64,000 nt of DNA from Endocalyx cinctus (taxonomy: Eukaryota > Ascomycota > Sordariomycetes > Amphisphaeriales > Apiosporaceae), in contig BCKC01000001.1 of NCBI GenBank assembly GCA_001600455.1, positions 5,172,441-5,236,440 on the forward strand, in the 5' to 3' direction. Position 1 is the stretch's first letter; every line of letters starts with the position of its first letter. This document shows, piece by piece, positions 11,787-22,563 of the stretch. The position numbers and the translations under genes were made by a program. The notes under the pieces were generated by a model. It was not told the DNA's origin and did no database searches. It saw only the letters and a list, made by a program, of their open reading frames with translations.

Positions 11787-14179
11787 ATGGCGAAATACGT
11801 TCGTCGTCATCAGCAGCATGATCCGCCCATCGGCGAGATCCCGGTGCCTCACGGTCCCGCCACGGGTACCGAGCATTCGCACTACCCCGTGAGACCTTCT
11901 GGCGAATATGCTACCGATTACGAGAAGCAGATCTTCTCCCACCTGACGAGGCCGGACGATTCCTACACGAGCGACGGCGTATACTGGGCCGACCTTCCCT
12001 TCTGGAAGCGCTTCTCCTTCGTCAACGAGATCAACAACGCCGAGACCAAGGCCGAGCTCAAGGCCCTCGGCTCCATGATCAAGAAGGACCCTCTCAGCCC
12101 CGTCGCCTGGTACTTCAGGAACTGCGTCCTTCCCGGTGCCGGCCTCGGCTTGGAAGGCTACGTCCTCTTCTCCATAGGCAACCTCGAACCGCTTTTCAGC
12201 GCCGTATGGGGACAGTGCTGGGGCGACGACCCAACCGTGTGCAGCAAGAACTGGGTCGCTTCCGTCACGTACCTCGAGATCATCGGCATCATGTTCGGTC
12301 AGACCGCCGTTGGCGTAAGTTTCCTTGCCACCTGATACGAAAGTTTTAACACCAAGCTGACTTGGGATGCGTTTAGATTATTGGTGACTGGATCGGTCGT
12401 CGGTGGGGTCTTATTCAAGATGCCGTCATCATGTTCCTCGGCCTTGTATTAGTAAGTTACCCATTCCGATATTGCCGAATGAGACGAAACTAATTGTTCT
12501 CTTCCTTTCAGCTTACTGCCTCGTGGGGATTCACTCTCCAGGGATGGGTCATCTTATACGCTTGGTCTTTGTTCTTCTACTGTATGTGGCAGAAATCTCG
12601 GCTAAGAATAATTTTTTTCAAGAATGACCGGTTACTGACCTTGTAAATAGCTATCGGAGTTGGTGGCGAATACCCCATCACGGCGACTTCATCCATGGAA
12701 AACGCCGTGTCGGCTGGAAAGCTGTCCACTCGTGACGATCGTCTGCACCGAGGCCGCAAGGTCACCATGGCTTTCATGATGCAAGGTTGGGGTCAGTTCG
12801 TAAACCAAGTTGTGCTAATCGTGCTCTTGGTCATCTTCAACTCCGGCCGAGGTGCTCCGCCTTACACCAACCTTGCCGCTCAGTTCACTTTCCGGTTGTC
12901 CTTTGCTTTCCCTGCTATCGGCACTCTCTGGCTCGTTTACTACCGTATCTGGAAAATGAAGTCTGCCGGCAAGCACCTTGAGAAGGCTAAGAAGAAAGCT
13001 AAGGTCACCGGCTACGATATGAAGTCTATGAAGTTGACTTTTGGTAACTTCGGCGGAAGACTTCTCGCTACTGCCGGTACTTGGTTCTGCAACGATGTGT
13101 TCTTTTATGGTAACAAGCTCTTCCAAGGTAAGAATCCACGTGGGTACATGAACGTTTCGAGCACTTGCTGACAACCTGATGCAGGCCAATTCATCAAGGT
13201 TATCTCGGACAGCCCAGATTCTTTGTTGACTGTATGGACTTGGAGTTTGATTAACGTCAGCGTTTCACTTGTCGGCTACTACGCAGCCACCTTTTTCATC
13301 GACAACAAGATGTACGGAAGGAAAACCATGCAGCAGGTACGTACATGATTACACTGCCCATTTTCTATGTCAAAAGATTGCTAATTGGAAATCTCTTAGA
13401 TCGGCTTCCTCGCCTGCTTCCTCTTCTTTGTGATTCCCGCATTCAACTTGGAATACTACACTAGCCCGGCCGGAATCCATGCCTTCCAGGCTATGTATTT
13501 CCTGTCATCCTTCTTCAACCAATTTGGCCCGAACTCGGTCACTTTCCTCGTCGCTGGCGAAGTATACCCCACTCAGATCCGCGCCAGCGCCCACGGTTTC
13601 TCGGCCATGATCGGTAAAGCAGGCGCTCTTCTCGCCTCGGTCTTGTACAACTACATCGACACCCAAACCAGGTTCTACGTAGTTCCGTGGTTTGGACTCG
13701 CGGGTATGATCTTGACCTTGATCTGGCTTCCCGACACGACCGGTCTCGACCTCAAGGAACAGGAGCGTCGGTGGCAGTACATCCTGGAAGGCCGGCCTGA
13801 AGAGTACCACGGCATCGCCATTCACCCGCAGCACTTGTCGTGGTGGGAGCGATGGATGGGCGTCGGCAAGAACTACCACCCCGACCTCGACGTGAAGGCC
13901 AAGATCAGAGACATGCGCGCCGAGTGGGAAGACCGAGAAGCGCAGAGAGTTAACACGGACGACTCGGAATCAGCATCGATTCACGACGAGGATGAGGACA
14001 TGACGCAGGAAATCCACAATTACTTCCGAGGCTCGGGTCGTTCAACCGGTAACCTCGCGGGCAAAGTTGGGGAGAAAGCCAGCCCGATCTTGGAAGATTC
14101 GCACGAAAACACGAGGCCGTCAACGAACCCAACTACAACCAACGGCAGCGTCGATGAGAAACAAGACGCTACTCAATAA
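11787..14179 (+). CDS. MFS transporter, phosphate/organophosphate (PHS-like) type
   Basis: Exons 11787-12314, 12377-12451, 12512-12581, 12651-13127, 13185-13336 and 13400-14179 join in frame to 693 aa; all five introns are 56-72 nt GT...AG. Membrane segments are interrupted by the introns: GIIGDWIGRRWG is the MFS loop 2-3 motif, and SIGVGGEYPITATSSMEN follows the segment GWVILYAWSLFF. A large central loop (KSAGKHLEKAKKKAKV) separates the two halves. VAGEVYPTQIRASAHG and LPDTTGLDLKEQE mark the second half. The C-terminal 130 residues are hydrophilic and probably cytosolic. The motifs resemble plasma-membrane phosphate or glycerophosphodiester permeases; the substrate is inferred and not proven. 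Two short upstream ORFs in the leader could affect translation. It stands alone, not in a visible cluster. Confidence 0.88.
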
Positions 14180-14849
14180 GCCTTTAGGTGTTTTCAAAAG
14201 ACGTAGCGGTAGGAGTTTAGGGATCCGTAAAGTACGGGCTTGTTCACTTTTCTGGGTATTATGGGTTCTGGATATAAACATTAAGAGTTTGAATATGGAT
14301 ATTCTCATTTATTACTATTTCGGCGCGCTGATCTTATTATTTACGACTTAATGCACCTATCGATGCATTGAGAAATGACCTTCATAAAGCTACTTTTGTG
14401 TGTATATATTTCGAGCATATTTTTTATGTATTGCCTGTCTTTCCCAATATATTTATATAACCATAGATGATGATATTTACTCTTAATTACATATATGGCT
14501 TAAGTAAAGAGAGATCAAGTGACCGCGCGACATACGCTAGAAATGAAAGAAAAAACCGTCGTAACGCGTCTTTGATGACCCACTAAATTACAGCGGACGT
14601 CACTAATTTTCAGCGAGGGGCAAACTGAAGGACGAGCATGTTTAGGGCAACTTCAAACGACCCCTTTCACCAGGAAACCGTATGAATGAATAATAAATTT
14701 GTGAGCTTTAAAAGCTTTAATATTAATTGTCTTCTTCTTTTTTCTTTGATTGATCTGGTAATATGCCTAAAATATAAGTCAAAATTTTATGATATTCATT
14801 GTTAGAGAGACACCTCAAAGCGAGATAAGACAAATAATCTTGTTTAACC
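14180..14849. other. Spacer between the MFS gene and pso2
   Basis: AT-rich; holds the transporter 3' UTR and the pso2 promoter. No supported gene or RNA was seen. Confidence 0.6.
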
Positions 14850-17840
14850 ATGCCCATCACCAAACCATCCACTCCCCGAAGACAAGCCAAACTGAATTTC
14901 GGCCCCCCTAAGACGAACGGGAAGGGGTCGGGAAGCGCAAAGAAGCAGAAGTCGGCGGCTAATGGTAATATACTAAACTTCTTTAAGAAAATTGAGGTCG
15001 AGGAGCAGCTCTTCCTCGCAGGTGACTCTTCCGAGATACTTCCTCCAGCACATGCTCCAAAAGACGAACATAAGGACGGAGAGGACAAGAATGGGGAAGC
15101 GGAGGACGTATACGGAATAGATCGTAATGCTAGGGAAGATTCGCTATTCGGGGATGAGGAATTCGAGGAACAGGGCTCCCCAAAGCGGAGGAAGCTGAAT
15201 CATGACGAGCCGAAAGAAAGCAACGGCAACAGCAACGAAAGTTCCATGCGCAGTACCGAAAACAACGAATTTCTCCCCAAGACAGATAACTCTTCGACTC
15301 CTACAAACACTTCGACGATAGCACAACCGCGCGCAAAGCCTAAGCGCCCTCGAGGAAAAGGCCCTTTCTTAGACGATTCCGATAGCGAAGATGAACAAGA
15401 TGAGGGCGTCACCGCCGATCCGCCGGAAGCCCCGCAAGCCCCTAAAGAAAATGTAATGGTACCCACGTTTAATAATGATGATAATTCCCTATTACCCTTC
15501 AGATCTGAATCATTCGATATACCGCGGCCGAATATCCCCGTTGACGAGAGTTGTCCAGATATAACAGGTGATGAGAAAGAGCAGGAGCAGCTCAAGAACG
15601 AATATGCATTTTACGAAGAGTTCAAAGGTCTCGACGAGGATATGGAAGCCTTATTCGACGATGAAGACGAATTCGAGGGGGGCGAGGAGTTTCGGGAGAG
15701 GCGGTTTATGGAAGAGCAGATGAAACTAGAAGAGGAGGAGGAGGGGGCTAACAATGCGGGAAACTACACATCTGATGGGATGGCGGAGGAGCCGGCAGGA
15801 GGAGACGCCATGACAGAAGCTTGTCCTATATGCAATGCTAGCCTCTCGGGGAAAACCTCGGAGCAAGCAACGGTTCACGTCAACGCTTGCTTGGATGGAA
15901 ACATCCCCGCTCCAATCCCCGCCCCGGCTGTGCCCTCTGAACCGCCTCCGGTAGATGTCGTCGATGCGCCCGAAGTCAGCAAACGCTTCGCCAAGGCGGC
16001 CGTTCCGCGACCGGGTCAAGCCAATCCCATCACCCTCGGCAATTCTAGCAGTGACAGCAGCGCGGCGGCGACGACGACGACGAACAAGCCCACCTCAGCC
16101 TTCAGCAAACTGATGTCGGGGCACGCCGAGGACGCGGCCTGGGCCACCGCGGCGGCGGCCGAGCACGCCTCGCGCGGGAAGCCCGCCTACCAGCGCACGT
16201 GCCCCTTTTACAAGATGATGCCGGGCTTCTCCATCTGCGTCGACGCGTTCCGGTACGGCGCCGTCGAGGGCTGCAAGGCCTACTTCCTGAGCCATTTCCA
16301 CAGCGACCACTACATTGGCCTGACGGCGAAATGGTCCCACGGCCCCATCTACTGCAGCGCGGTCACGGGCAGCCTGGTGAAGAACCAGCTGCGGACGGCG
16401 GCGAAATGGGTTCGAGTGCTCGAGTTCGAGGAGAAGGTCGAGATCCCGGGCACCGACGGGGTCGCGGTCACCATGCTGCCCGCGAACCACTGTCCCGGGA
16501 GCTCCTTGTTCCTGTTCGAGAAGGTCGTCGGCGGCCGAGGACCGAAGAGCGCGAATGCGAGAACGCAGCGGATCCTGCACTGCGGCGATTTCCGCGCGTG
16601 CCCGGCCCAGGTAAACCATCCTATCCTCAAGCCCGACGTCGTCGATGCCGTATCGGGTAAGACGAGGCAGCAGAAGATCGACGTCTGCTACCTCGACACG
16701 ACGTATTTGAACCCGCGCTACTCGTTCCCGCCTCAGACCGACGTCATCCAAGCGTGCGCGGAATTTTGCAAGAAGCTTTCTAGCGAGCCTGATATCGCAG
16801 ATGAGGCGTTTCACGCCTTGAAGCGCGAGAAAGGGAACACGAGCATGAGTCGTTTTCTCACCAAGGAAGACGGTGGCAGCAGCAGCAAGAGCAAGAGCAC
16901 AGGTGATGAAGAAAATAGTCGGAAAAACTATAATGAGAAGAATGACTTAGGGGCGGCCAAAGCGCAGCAGAACGACAAGAATAAGAAGAGCCGTCTCCTG
17001 GTCATCTGCGGTACCTACTCGATAGGCAAGGAGCGTATCTGCAAAGCGATCGCGCAGGCGCTCAACACCAAGATATTCGCGTCCAAGTCCAAGATCAAAA
17101 TCTGCCAGCAGCTGGGGGACCCGGAGCTGGCGGCGCTCATGACGGACAACCCGCGCGAGGCGCAGGTGCACATGCAGATGCTGATGGAGATCCGGGCCGA
17201 GACGCTGCAGGATTACCTCGACTCGTACAAGCCGCATTTCTCGCGCATCGTCGGGTTCAGGCCGTCCGGGTGGAATTTCCGATCTTCTCCTTCGTCCGTT
17301 TCCGTTTCCACCGTTACTACTACTGCTACTACTTCCGGTGCCGGTAAAAACGGTACTACTACTACTACGACAAAGACCAAATCGACGACCAAATCCAACG
17401 TACCCACCAACGCGCCCCCGAGCACGATCCCCACCACGGCCATCCTGCACGGGGCGCAGTGGCGGCCGCGGTTCCGGACCGAGGACCTCGCGGCCCAGCG
17501 CGGCAGCACCAAGGAGGCCATGTGCTTCGGCGTGCCTTACTCGGAGCACAGCAGCTTTCGCGAGCTCGCTCTCTTCTTGACGACCCTGAGGATCGAGAAG
17601 GTGGTCCCGACGGTCAACGTGGGCAGCGACCGCAGCCGGAAGATGATGAAGGGTTGGATCGATAGGTGGCTCGCCGAGAGGAGGAAGGGTGGCGTCGTCG
17701 AGGTTTTGCCGCCTGAGGAGGAGGAAGGGACGGGAGGTGGTGGGGATGAAGGGAGCGGAAGCGGGAGCGGGAAAGATAAGAGGAGGTTATGGGATGGGAA
17801 GGATAATGTACAGGGGAAAGGAGGAGGCGTCTTTTGGTAA
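14850..17840 (+). CDS. pso2: DNA interstrand-crosslink repair nuclease Pso2/Snm1
   Basis: A single exon of 996 aa. Pso2/Snm1 is a metallo-beta-lactamase/beta-CASP 5' exonuclease that trims DNA around interstrand crosslinks. Seen: an N-terminal PIP-like motif ILNFFKK; an acidic disordered region; a UBZ4-type zinc finger with Cys325, Cys328, His343 and Cys347 (CPIC...HVNAC); the metal motif HFHSDH at 482-487; NHCPGSS and HCGDFRACP of the beta-lactamase fold; then CYLDTTYLNPRYSFP and the beta-CASP part (LLVICGTYSIGKERI, and FGVPYSEHSSFREL near the end). A low-complexity Thr/Ser insert sits between GFRPSGWNF and ILHGAQWRPRF. The C-terminal tail is Gly/Glu-rich. It is longer than yeast Pso2 because of the disordered leader. 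Its 3' end faces lsm2. Confidence 0.95.
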   Translation: MPITKPSTPRRQAKLNFGPPKTNGKGSGSAKKQKSAANGNILNFFKKIEVEEQLFLAGDSSEILPPAHAPKDEHKDGEDKNGEAEDVYGIDRNAREDSLFGDEEFEEQGSPKRRKLNHDEPKESNGNSNESSMRSTENNEFLPKTDNSSTPTNTSTIAQPRAKPKRPRGKGPFLDDSDSEDEQDEGVTADPPEAPQAPKENVMVPTFNNDDNSLLPFRSESFDIPRPNIPVDESCPDITGDEKEQEQLKNEYAFYEEFKGLDEDMEALFDDEDEFEGGEEFRERRFMEEQMKLEEEEEGANNAGNYTSDGMAEEPAGGDAMTEACPICNASLSGKTSEQATVHVNACLDGNIPAPIPAPAVPSEPPPVDVVDAPEVSKRFAKAAVPRPGQANPITLGNSSSDSSAAATTTTNKPTSAFSKLMSGHAEDAAWATAAAAEHASRGKPAYQRTCPFYKMMPGFSICVDAFRYGAVEGCKAYFLSHFHSDHYIGLTAKWSHGPIYCSAVTGSLVKNQLRTAAKWVRVLEFEEKVEIPGTDGVAVTMLPANHCPGSSLFLFEKVVGGRGPKSANARTQRILHCGDFRACPAQVNHPILKPDVVDAVSGKTRQQKIDVCYLDTTYLNPRYSFPPQTDVIQACAEFCKKLSSEPDIADEAFHALKREKGNTSMSRFLTKEDGGSSSKSKSTGDEENSRKNYNEKNDLGAAKAQQNDKNKKSRLLVICGTYSIGKERICKAIAQALNTKIFASKSKIKICQQLGDPELAALMTDNPREAQVHMQMLMEIRAETLQDYLDSYKPHFSRIVGFRPSGWNFRSSPSSVSVSTVTTTATTSGAGKNGTTTTTTKTKSTTKSNVPTNAPPSTIPTTAILHGAQWRPRFRTEDLAAQRGSTKEAMCFGVPYSEHSSFRELALFLTTLRIEKVVPTVNVGSDRSRKMMKGWIDRWLAERRKGGVVEVLPPEEEEGTGGGGDEGSGSGSGKDKRRLWDGKDNVQGKGGGVFW

Positions 17841-18346
17841 ATTAAGGTTAGAGGAGTTGTAAAAGGGGGGTATATTTGATTATTTATTTTTTATGCCTAT
17901 CTTATCAATCCTCTCTCTATACGAATCCATCTTCTGTGAGCGAGAACGAACTACCTGATACATATCTCTCGATTGTGAAGGATAGATATCGAAGAATTCC
18001 TTTTTTTTCTTATCTGTGATGAAATGTTACGTAAATCAGATTCCAGATTATCAAGAGCAACAGAAAGAGAGGATTTCGATGAGAAGGGCTTATTATTACG
18101 TATCTTCCCTCTCATCTGTAATCCAAATGATTCTTTCTATTTTTCTTTTTTTTCCCCCTCACGCTCCTAGTAACACGTATTTCTAGATTCCTCATTTCGA
18201 TACGTGGGACTTTTTTATTTGAGTGATCAAGACCCAAATTGCCTCCCTCGCCGTCATTTGATAAAAGGATTTTCTTTCTTTTCAGCTCCGTTGTTAAATA
18301 ACCCCCGATCATTGATAGAATCTAGCTTTTTATTATTATCATTCTA
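17841..18346. other. Convergent spacer between pso2 and lsm2
   Basis: AT-rich 3' UTR sequence with T tracts; no gene was seen. Confidence 0.6.
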
Positions 18347-19636
18347 TCATTTGCCTCTACCGGCTTGGTTTGCAGCTTCTGTATTTATAGAAATACCAAG
18401 GTCAGCCTTTTTTTTTTTTCGGATATAGAGGAGAGAGAGAGTAAAAGAGAAAGGGAGGGAATATGATATCTCCTGAAACAGAACAGAGTTTCGGTTTGGT
18501 TCAACTCGGTTATGGCGAGGTGAAATAAGGAGATAAATAGGGTGGAAAAGATAATAATAATAAGACTAACCTCTTCTCGTAGCGTCTTCTAGAAGAGGCA
18601 CGTCTACGGCGTTGGCGGGCAGGTGAACGTATCGGACAACGGAACCACGAATAAAGACATTTTTGACGGAGCTCTATTTTGTTTCAAAGTGTTCATTAGC
18701 TCTCTCGTTCCTTTTTTTTGTTTGTCCCCTCCTTTGCTTCTCTCATCTTGGGGTAGTTAGTGGAAGGAACTGATAATGACTTACCAGATGAGGATACTTG
18801 ATTTCCTCGACCACCTGGATATCGTCGAGCTTGATGTTTAGGTACTGGTCAACGCTCTTGAGCGTGCCTCGGATCTGGATATCGTTCTTTAGCTCGACCG
18901 TCACCTCGTGGTCGATGAGGGTCTTGAAAAAGCTATATAACCGAGAGAGTTAGTATTCGTCATATCGTTTTTTTTTTTTTTTTTTTTTTCGTGTGATCGT
19001 TTTCCGTTCTCTCCAAAATTTTGAATAATGCTCATAAATAGGAAGAGAAAGAAAATCAACCATCTGCCCGCAAGGTTTCGTCAAATATACGTCTTCGGCA
19101 CTTCCACCCGAGGTCATTCGCAGCGGCATGTGAGCATCCAAACGCAACCCTCCGAGCCACCAGATCTAACCCCATTCCCGTTACCGAAACAGACCAAGAG
19201 CCGGTCTCTTAGACAGATTGACAAGTCCGTATAAACGAGTATGAAAATGAGCCACAACCCGCAGCATTATTATCTTTTGTGTCTGCGCCTCTAGCGTCCG
19301 TGGATTCCTCTCCCGAGATGGAAGGGGAAATATTCCATCACATCATATGACGTAGATAGCGCGAACCAGCTCAAATGTAGCTGGATAACAGGACTCATCC
19401 CATATGACTATGTATACATGTATCGCAAACAAATGCAGGAGGAAATTCCGTATTCACCCTTCCTAACTGTGTTTTTATTGCCTCCCTATTCCAAGAAATG
19501 TAATGAAAACATGGGGGTCCAGTATAAAGTTTATCGTCTGGATAGCAGAGACTTGGGAATAAATGCGAGACCAGGGAAAGAGAGGGAGAGGAGGGAAAAA
19601 ACAAAAGGGAAAAGAAACACACCTAAAAAAGAGCAT
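18347..19636 (-). CDS. lsm2: U6 snRNA-associated Sm-like protein Lsm2
   Basis: Four small minus-strand exons, none a long ORF: 19636-19623 (14 nt), 18932-18785, 18673-18571 and 18378-18347. They join in frame to 98 aa. The protein starts MLFFSFFKTLIDHEVTVEL, then LKSVDQYLNIKLDD (Sm1), VKNVFIRGSVVRYV (Sm2) and ends EAANQAGRGK. Lsm2 is a subunit of the Lsm2-8 ring on U6 snRNA and the cytosolic Lsm1-7 decapping ring. The size and both Sm motifs fit the family exactly. Intron 1 is 690 nt, with a TACTAAC branch site before the acceptor; introns 2 and 3 are 111 and 192 nt. The Ser5 codon is split AG|C by intron 1. The 14-nt first exon rests on its exact MLFF match, its phase and a GTGTGT donor. Confidence 0.92.
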
Positions 19637-20968
19637 TTTATAAATATTTGCCTGTCTTTATTCTTTGAATTTTATAGGCTGATTTCCTCACAATACCAGC
19701 CAAGTATACTCGAAGAGTATCGCGTATACTACTGTATGTATTTATATGTTTAAAAAAAAAACCTTGATGCAGATATGTAGGTTGGTTGGCTTATTGTGTA
19801 GTTTACTGTATGTGGTATTTGAGGTATTCGTCTTGCTATTAACCTAGGCTTAGTGCATAAATGAAAACTCCACTCAACCTAATGACCTCAATAATGCCAA
19901 TCACGTGACTACTTTTCACTTGAAGAATCAGAAAGGCATATCCCTTCCAATAACTCCATATAAATTGGGTTCGCACACATTTGTAGATATCATTATATAT
20001 ATTATATCTAGACATTGGGGAAAAGAGAAAACTAGGATGAAAATAAAAGCGGTTATTGAATTCACTAATTTAATATGTATGTTCCATTACATCCTGCGGG
20101 GGATGACCATTGAAACCGTCTATATCCATCGCGTACACCTGAACCCCGGCTGGCCGGATACAACATAACCTTCAACAGCTTTTTGATTTTCCAATTTAGA
20201 CAATATTTCTTCCAGTTTCTACTCTGTAGGTCCTGTTTTTTTATGTTTTCTTCTTTTTTTTTGTTCTTCTGTATATCATATTCTTTAAGAAAATATTCAG
20301 TATCACTTTCGAATCCTCATCCACTGACACAAGACGTGGTAACCGGACCTTCATATATGTGCCAAGGAAAAAAAAAAAAAAAAAGAAACACCCTTTTAAC
20401 CTAAAAAAAGGTGGTCCAGAATAGAAAGAAGAAAAAGAAACAGGAATAAAAAAAACTTCGAGGGAAAAAAACAGGCTAATAAATAAATATGTGTGGAGAG
20501 GGGTATCCTTCAGTTCATCTCATCTCGTCATTCCATGCAATCTTATTTCATGCCAGGCCCTCTCTTGAGCCATATTTCCTTCCAGCGTGGCGTACAACCG
20601 AAAAAATGCAACAGCTTAAAACAATAAAGAGAGAAAAAAAAGGAAGGGAAGATTGAAAAAAGTATCGCGTGGGCGATCAATAAAATATTTAAGAACCCGT
20701 AGAGAGCGAGTGTCTCATATGGCCTTGCTATATCACCGACGTACTGGTTAACGTCGTAACCTGCATTGGCCAAACCCGATTCGAAAGCAAAAAGACACAA
20801 AAAAAAGGCACGCTCCATCCGTTCAGCACAACTCCTGAGCCATGACCCCGTCGCCTAAAAGTCGCGGAAACGAAAATGTCAAAAGTGGGAGTATAGAGGT
20901 AATCGTAAAGTCGTAGCAGTTTACAAATCAAATTTTGTTTTCCCAGCGGTGCAAAGTTGACTGTGAGA
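19637..20968. other. Spacer between lsm2 and hapB
   Basis: Holds the lsm2 promoter and the hapB 3' UTR. Rich in A and T runs. A 91-codon minus frame at 20543-20818 is hydrophobic but overlaps the expected 3' UTR and has no family match I recognise. Confidence 0.5.
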
Positions 20969-21889
20969 TCAGCTATCGTCTTCGGCGTCTTCGTCTTCGT
21001 CCTCCTCGGGGCTCTCCGTTTCTGTTTTTGCTTTCTTATTTGATCCGGTCGAGTCTGCCTCGGACTTTCTCTTGGAGCCAGTCTTGACCGCCGGTATATC
21101 AACCGCGACGCCGTCTTTATCGTCGGAGCCCTTGTTCCGCTCAATCTCCGCTACCTCGTCGGCGGTCAAAAAACGGCCACCGGGTCCTCGGGGTCTTCGC
21201 ATCGCGTGGTTATGTCGCGATTCGTGCAGGTAAGGCTTACGCCCCTTACTCGTGAGCCTCAAGGCCTCTTCCAAACGCTGTCGAGCGACACGCCTCTTCA
21301 ATATTCGGTGAAACTGCTTCGCGTTGACGTACAGCGGAGACTCTTCCACCGCCGGCGCCATCTCGGGCGACTGTGGTTGCGGCATCGATTGTGTCGGTGG
21401 CATCGGAGGCGCCGCCCGACCACCGGTATGGTTCATCATGGGGGCATTGGGAACGCCGGGGCTCGTAACTTGGCTCATTCGTCGCTGAGTCGCGCTATTC
21501 ATTTGTTGCGGAGATCGAGGGTCGCGAGAATCCTTCTTAGCTCCACCCATCCTGGGTGAATTCTGCTGAAGACTCGGGTCCGACGACATGTAGCTCGAAT
21601 AGCCCGTTCCACCCGCGGCAGCGGCAGTCGCAGCCATTGCGGCGGCTTGGATTTGGGGTACGCCATAATGCATACCCTGTTGGGGAACACCGTACTGTGC
21701 TTGATACATGTTGTGTCCTTGGTTAGGGGCAGAGGATTGATGTTGTGAAGGTAGAATTGGAGAAGTCTGAACACCGTGTTGGTGTATGCTGTGACTCGTA
21801 GGAGAGGTGATATTGTTCCCGGTACCTGAGCTTGTATAACCAGAATGCGCCGACTGTGGTGGTTGCTGGTATTGCGCGTAGTCCATCAT
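20969..21889 (-). CDS. hapB: CCAAT-binding complex subunit HapB (NF-YA)
   Basis: Single exon of 306 aa. The first real ATG of the frame is at 21889, since the codon at 21910 is GTG; a second ATG follows directly. HapB is the sequence-specific subunit of the heterotrimeric CCAAT-binding factor with HapC and HapE. Seen: a Gln/Pro/Ser-rich N terminus, then the NF-YA core from about residue 184: PLYVNAKQFHRILKRR (subunit-association helix), the linker, and RKPYLHESRHNHAMRRPRG with GGRF (DNA contact). The tail is a basic stretch (GSKRKSE, NKKAKTE, nuclear-import-like) followed by Glu/Asp repeats. The usual C-terminal HapX-type module is not part of this subunit. The leader upstream is long and contains a run of G with two ambiguous bases. 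Confidence 0.95.
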   Translation of the reverse strand: MMDYAQYQQPPQSAHSGYTSSGTGNNITSPTSHSIHQHGVQTSPILPSQHQSSAPNQGHNMYQAQYGVPQQGMHYGVPQIQAAAMAATAAAAGGTGYSSYMSSDPSLQQNSPRMGGAKKDSRDPRSPQQMNSATQRRMSQVTSPGVPNAPMMNHTGGRAAPPMPPTQSMPQPQSPEMAPAVEESPLYVNAKQFHRILKRRVARQRLEEALRLTSKGRKPYLHESRHNHAMRRPRGPGGRFLTADEVAEIERNKGSDDKDGVAVDIPAVKTGSKRKSEADSTGSNKKAKTETESPEEDEDEDAEDDS

Positions 21890-22531
21890 TCTGGGGGACG
21901 AGAATCGCACGGAGCGACAGGAATATTGCAGCGCCCGAACGTACTACGCCTCTATCGCAATTCGGAGTAGAGACGGTCGACCGGGTTTGGCAGTTGGTTG
22001 AGTCAGGATTGAAGTCAAATTATCACAAATTAGGGCCCGTTGGTGGTTGTATATCGGGACGTTCGAGATAAAAGTTCGTGGCGAGATGGCCGTAGTTGGG
22101 CACACGCGTTGGGATGATGTCGCTCGCTCAGGGTAGGTAGCCGCGACTAGGCGGGATGTGCACCCAATCTATTGGATATGCGTGGATGAGCTGGCACTGA
22201 TGTGGTAGGTGCACTCAGGTGGCAGTACCACACAGCATATGCAAGATGATTCGCGGGGCGATTCCAGCGTCTTTTGGTATTCCTATGACGAGGGCGGGAC
22301 TCTATAGCCACGTGAGATGTAGAACAGCTTGAAGAGTTCAAAGCTATCAGAGCTCAATCACTGGCCTGGTGTAATAGCTTTTGACTAGAACGAATAATCT
22401 AACGAAACAACTTGTCGATTTGCTTCCCCAGAACTGCTATTTGCAACAATAATTGATTGTGGAGATCTATCCAACCATAAGCATTAGACTTGCTTCGTTA
22501 AGTATATAAAAGAATGGCTCGGACGGATGCG

Positions 22532-22563
22532 AGGGGGTGGAGGAGGGGGGGNGAGATTGGGGN
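22532..22563. repeat. G-rich run with two ambiguous bases
   Basis: G-rich tract interrupted by n at 22552 and 22563, upstream of hapB; the length is uncertain. Confidence 0.85.

Noticed and set aside
20543..20818. Hydrophobic 91-codon minus ORF downstream of hapB
   Set aside because: Lies in the expected hapB 3' UTR, built partly of A/T tracts, with no family resemblance.
20969..21910. hapB starting at 21910
   Set aside because: The codon there is GTG; the first ATG is at 21889.
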